Source: Linepithema humile (lineage: Eukaryota > Arthropoda > Insecta > Hymenoptera > Formicidae). Taken from it: a stretch of DNA of 64,000 nt. Below, one piece after another: positions 61,701 to 64,000 of the stretch (position 1 is its first letter; each line of letters begins with the position of its first letter). The DNA is taken from assembly GCF_040581485.1 (NCBI RefSeq), contig NC_090128.1:23838931-23902930 (forward strand), given 5' to 3'. Position numbers and translations under genes: made by a program. The notes beneath the pieces are model-generated. The model was not told the origin of the DNA. It searched no databases and saw only the letters and a program-made list of their open reading frames with translations.

Positions 61701-63837
61701 TAATTGAAAAAACTTTTTAAATTATAATTGTATATAAAGAATAACAAAAATATAAGACTCACAATAAGGATTCTTAGCAGTTGTCGGTATGGATGTTTCC
61801 AAAGGCTCTGACTCGCCTTCGGAGTTAACAGCTTTGACACGAAATTGGTAATCTTTGCCCTCATTTAAGCCAGATACATCCGCTTCCGGAGTCTTGCTTG
61901 TGCCACACGGTACCCAACGTCCAGTGTCCACATCCATCCTTTCGATAACATAATGGTCAACTGGTTCACCGCCATCATCCTCAGGTTTGTCCCATTTCAA
62001 CTTGCAGCCTTCTGCCGTCACGTCAGACACTTCGAGTGGTCCTTTCGGTTTGCTGGGTTTGCTCAACACCTGATTATTAAAAGAATATAATATAATTAAA
62101 TATATTTGAATACATAATTTTATATTTTTAGCAAAAAATTAATTTATATATTTAACTCTTATGTATAAAATTGTTTTATATAAACCTGAAGCTCGACGTC
62201 GACTTGATCGGTGCCGCTGTCGTTCTTGGCGATGACGGTGTAAGTGCCGGCGTCCGAGCGCTGGAGTTTGTTGAGAACCAACATAGTATGGTAATCCTCG
62301 TTCTCAATCTTGAGCCGGTCCATGCTCTTCAATACTGCATCCTGGCGTTTCCATGTAACAACCGGCGGCGGTTCGCCCTTGATATCGGCCTCGAGCCGCA
62401 ACATTTGGCCGATTCGCATAACTTTCTTCTGGAGATTCTTGCGATCGATATGAGGAGCCACTGTGAACCAAACAAATAATATAATAAATAATATAATGAC
62501 ATAAAAATTACAATTATAACGGTTAAATAATTTGAGTTAAATATCGATAATAAAATTTAATAAATTGATGCATAAATATGAACTTACGGAATCGGGGTTT
62601 GGCGACGACGCTCTTCGAAGTGTCGCTTGGCTCACCAGGTCCAGCTCTATTAACTGCCACGATCCTGAACTCGTATTCGTGACCTTCCTGAATACCGTCG
62701 GTCACTTTGGCGGCTGTGCGATCTCCCGGAACTTTGGCGACGTCCACCCATTGTCTACCCTCTTTATCTCGCATCTGTACAATGTATTTCTCAATCGGCG
62801 CACCGCCGTCGTCCTTGGGTGGTGTCCATTCCAGATCGACGAAGTCTTTGTCCCAGTTTCTAAGCTCCGGTCGGCCGGGTTTGCCCGGTTCGTCTGGAAT
62901 TAAGAAACGACATATAAATATATGATTAAAGGAACTATTAAATTAAAGGTTTTATATTTTTAACACACATACCAAATGGATTCTTTGCTATAATAGATTT
63001 GTCCGCCTCCAGATCGTCAGATTCGCCTTCTCTGTTGACGGCTTTCACACGGAATTTATAAGGCTTGCCCTCTTGTAATCCGGTGATGGTCGCTTCCGGC
63101 TCGGTACTGCGACCGCAGGGTATCCATTGCCCTGTTAGAGGATCCAGCTTCTCAATTTCGTAATATTCGACCGGTGAGCCGCCATCATCCTCAGGTTTAT
63201 CCCATTTAAGTTTGCAGCCGTGTTTGTTAACGTCACTTACTTCCAATGGACCCTATAAATTTAAAAAAAAAATTTAATCTTATTATCCAACTTCTAAATT
63301 ATTAAATCAATCAATTAATAATTAGATAATTATGATTATTTTAAATGTTTTATTTCATCTTGATTTTAACTCAAAGTTTTGATTATTTATTTATTTCTTA
63401 TATCTTTAATAAGAATTTTAAAAAAGAATTCTATTGCAAAGTTTAATTCTTAATAACATTTGATAATTTTCCTTTATATTTATTATAAAAATTTTAATTT
63501 ATATCTGTATGTCCTAAATTAAAAAATCAAATCACCTTCGGTTTGCTGGGTTTGCCAAGAACGGTTATTTCTACCTCAGCAGTATCTTCGCCGACTTCGT
63601 TCTTCGCTTTGATCACATATTTGCCGGTGTGAACGCGTTTTGTCTTCAGAATAAAGAATTTAGTGTTATAATCAATATTGTCAATTCGTATCGTGTCATC
63701 TGATACGAGTTCTTTGTCTTTGAAGGTCCAGGTGACTTTTGGCGGTGGTTCGCCAATTATGTTCACGTCTAGAGTTACGGTAAGGCCGACTTTCACCGTT
63801 ATGGGTTGCAAATTTGTGCGATCGATGTACGGTTTTA
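36720..63837 (-). CDS. bt: projectin (bent; twitchin-type giant muscle protein), 3' 47 exons
   Basis: Elastic/structural protein of the insect sarcomere that links myosin filaments and carries a myosin-light-chain-kinase-like domain. In this window 16,328 coding nt specify about 5,441 residues ending NPGEL* (TGA complement at 36720-36722). They comprise about 29 fibronectin-III and 21 Ig domains plus one kinase. The order runs Ig-Fn-Fn modules, then Ig-Fn-Fn-Fn, Ig-Fn-Fn, Ig-Fn-Fn-Fn, Ig-Ig-Fn-Fn, Ig-Ig-Fn, kinase, five Ig. All junctions are GT-AG and phase-consistent with no stop. The N-terminal Ig/PEVK portion lies past 64000. The exon coordinates are in the five block entries that follow. 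The kinase followed by five Ig domains distinguishes it from titin/Sallimus. Confidence 0.95.
40843..43346 (-). CDS. bt: projectin Ig-Ig-Fn, kinase domain and regulatory tail
   Basis: Exons 43346-42121 (Ig, Ig, Fn, linker, kinase N-lobe), 42021-41888, 41666-41459, 41316-41164, 41069-40843. Kinase features in order: glycine loop EIGTGAFGVV, ATP-binding Lys in FAAKFIPV, FEFLSGGELFERI hinge, catalytic loop HLDIKPEN (junction of 41888 and 41666), DFG at 41599-41607, GTAEFAAPEIV activation segment, and DMWACGVLAYVL. HLD instead of HRD is the normal form for twitchin/MLCK-type kinases. All catalytic residues are present, so the domain looks active. The tail after HPWL (DRLRAKYENWDKYVLPIGRL...) corresponds to the autoinhibitory segment. 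Confidence 0.95.
43594..48803 (-). CDS. bt: projectin, pre-kinase Ig/Fn region
   Basis: In transcript order: 48803-48548 (rest of Ig, part Fn), 48280-47946, 47862-47747 (Fn), 47334-47050 (Ig), 46827-46688, 46587-46324, 46078-45462 (three Fn and the first half of an Ig), 44692-43594 (rest of Ig, second Ig, Fn, Fn, linker). The double Ig around 45550-44230 (EKPEFIRNLPISQIIPLG... then TPPRIERMPGDLYLPEGD...) breaks the regular Ig-Fn-Fn module, as expected near the kinase end of projectin. Intron donor at 43593 is GTTTGT, slightly unusual. Confidence 0.92.
44693..45461 (-). other. bt: largest projectin intron in this window (769 bp)
   Basis: AT-rich. Its splice-acceptor-proximal 80 bp (44700-44775) were included in the dispersed duplicate at 19050-20275, so the duplication breakpoint lies inside this intron. 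No other gene or repeat seen. Confidence 0.7.
48996..55996 (-). CDS. bt: projectin core, central part
   Basis: In transcript order: 55996-55694 (Fn), 55445-54564 (Ig-Fn-Fn), 54361-54106 and 53810-53485 (Ig split, then Fn), 53262-52960 (Fn), 52762-52378 and 52106-51901 (Ig, split Fn), 51609-51149 (Fn and half Ig), 50611-50077 (half Ig, Fn, part Fn), 49904-49710 (rest of Fn), 49479-48996 (Fn and part Ig). From about 50480 the repeat pattern changes to Ig followed by three consecutive Fn domains. Introns here cut domains internally more often than in the upstream part. Confidence 0.92.
50769..51019. mobile_element. intronic MITE in projectin
   Basis: A ~250-bp palindrome whose ends start near ACAGAAAGAACACTTTTGCT and its complement, with arms of about 100 bp matching imperfectly. 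It lies in the intron 50612-51148 and accounts for about half its length. Confidence 0.7.
56268..63837 (-). CDS. bt: projectin core, exons upstream part (Ig-Fn-Fn modules)
   Basis: In transcript order: 63837-63536 (Ig), 63252-62973 (Fn), 62893-62588 (Fn), 62460-62186 (Ig), 62069-61763 (Fn), 61521-60640 (Fn-Ig-Fn), 60389-60090 (Fn), 59844-59563 (Ig), 59347-59048 (Fn), 58753-58451 (Fn), 58145-57687 (Ig and half Fn), 57470-57348 (half Fn), 57155-56268 (Fn-Ig-Fn). The first exon begins with two bases of a split codon. Fn domains show the recurring PGPP/GKP...LxWxPPxxDGGSPITGYxVEK and YEFRVxAVNxAGxGEPS patterns. Ig domains start APKIDR.NL and have GEPPP..W. Almost every exon boundary is phase 1. 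Confidence 0.93.
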
Positions 63838-64000
63838 CTGCAAAAGTAAAATAAAATTAATTAATAAAAACTATTTGTTTTCTATATAGAATACAATTTT
63901 ACACATTTCTTAAACAAATTTTCATAAGATCAATTATACGATTTTTCTAGCAACGCGTATTTTTGTGCTTCTGCGATAAAAAAACCATAATTTATAGAAA

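Overview
The window is nuclear DNA of an insect, most likely a hymenopteran and plausibly an ant. The evidence is AT-rich non-coding DNA with many short introns, a giant projectin (bent/twitchin-type) muscle gene, shaking-B-like innexin exons, and a dense mix of insect-type transposable elements. The species cannot be fixed from the sequence. No tRNA, rRNA or CRISPR array was seen.

Left third (1-14 kb): a very young tandem array. A 6,361-bp unit is present almost twice, and inside it a 1,576-bp unit is duplicated again. Each unit is a mosaic of (i) a GC-richer module packed with heat-shock-element (HSE) pentamers, (ii) a broken fragment of a non-LTR retrotransposon ORF2 (endonuclease/RT linker), (iii) the first two coding exons of a shaking-B-like innexin, always with a stop in place of a conserved Gln, (iv) an insertion-like AT-rich segment with short inverted ends, and (v) a two-exon reading frame for a small single-pass membrane protein.

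Middle (13-27 kb): nested mobile DNA. It holds an 821-bp foldback element, the 5' end of a non-LTR retrotransposon, a nested foldback complex that contains a P-element-like insertion with a THAP-domain gene and an 8-bp target duplication, a decayed local copy of two projectin exons, a Tc1-like element with an intact 339-aa DD34E transposase and unusually long palindromic terminal repeats, and several MITE-type palindromes, some head to head.

Right half (27-64 kb): two convergent genes. On + is a 13-exon gene for a 1,030-aa formin-binding-protein-4-like protein with two WW domains (27504-34426). On - is projectin (bt), of which 47 exons lie here (63837 down to the stop at 36720). They encode about 5,441 residues: the Ig/fibronectin-III core, the titin/twitchin-type kinase and five C-terminal Ig domains. 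The N-terminal part lies beyond the right edge. All listed splice junctions were checked by hand for GT-AG and phase, and both genes keep frame throughout.
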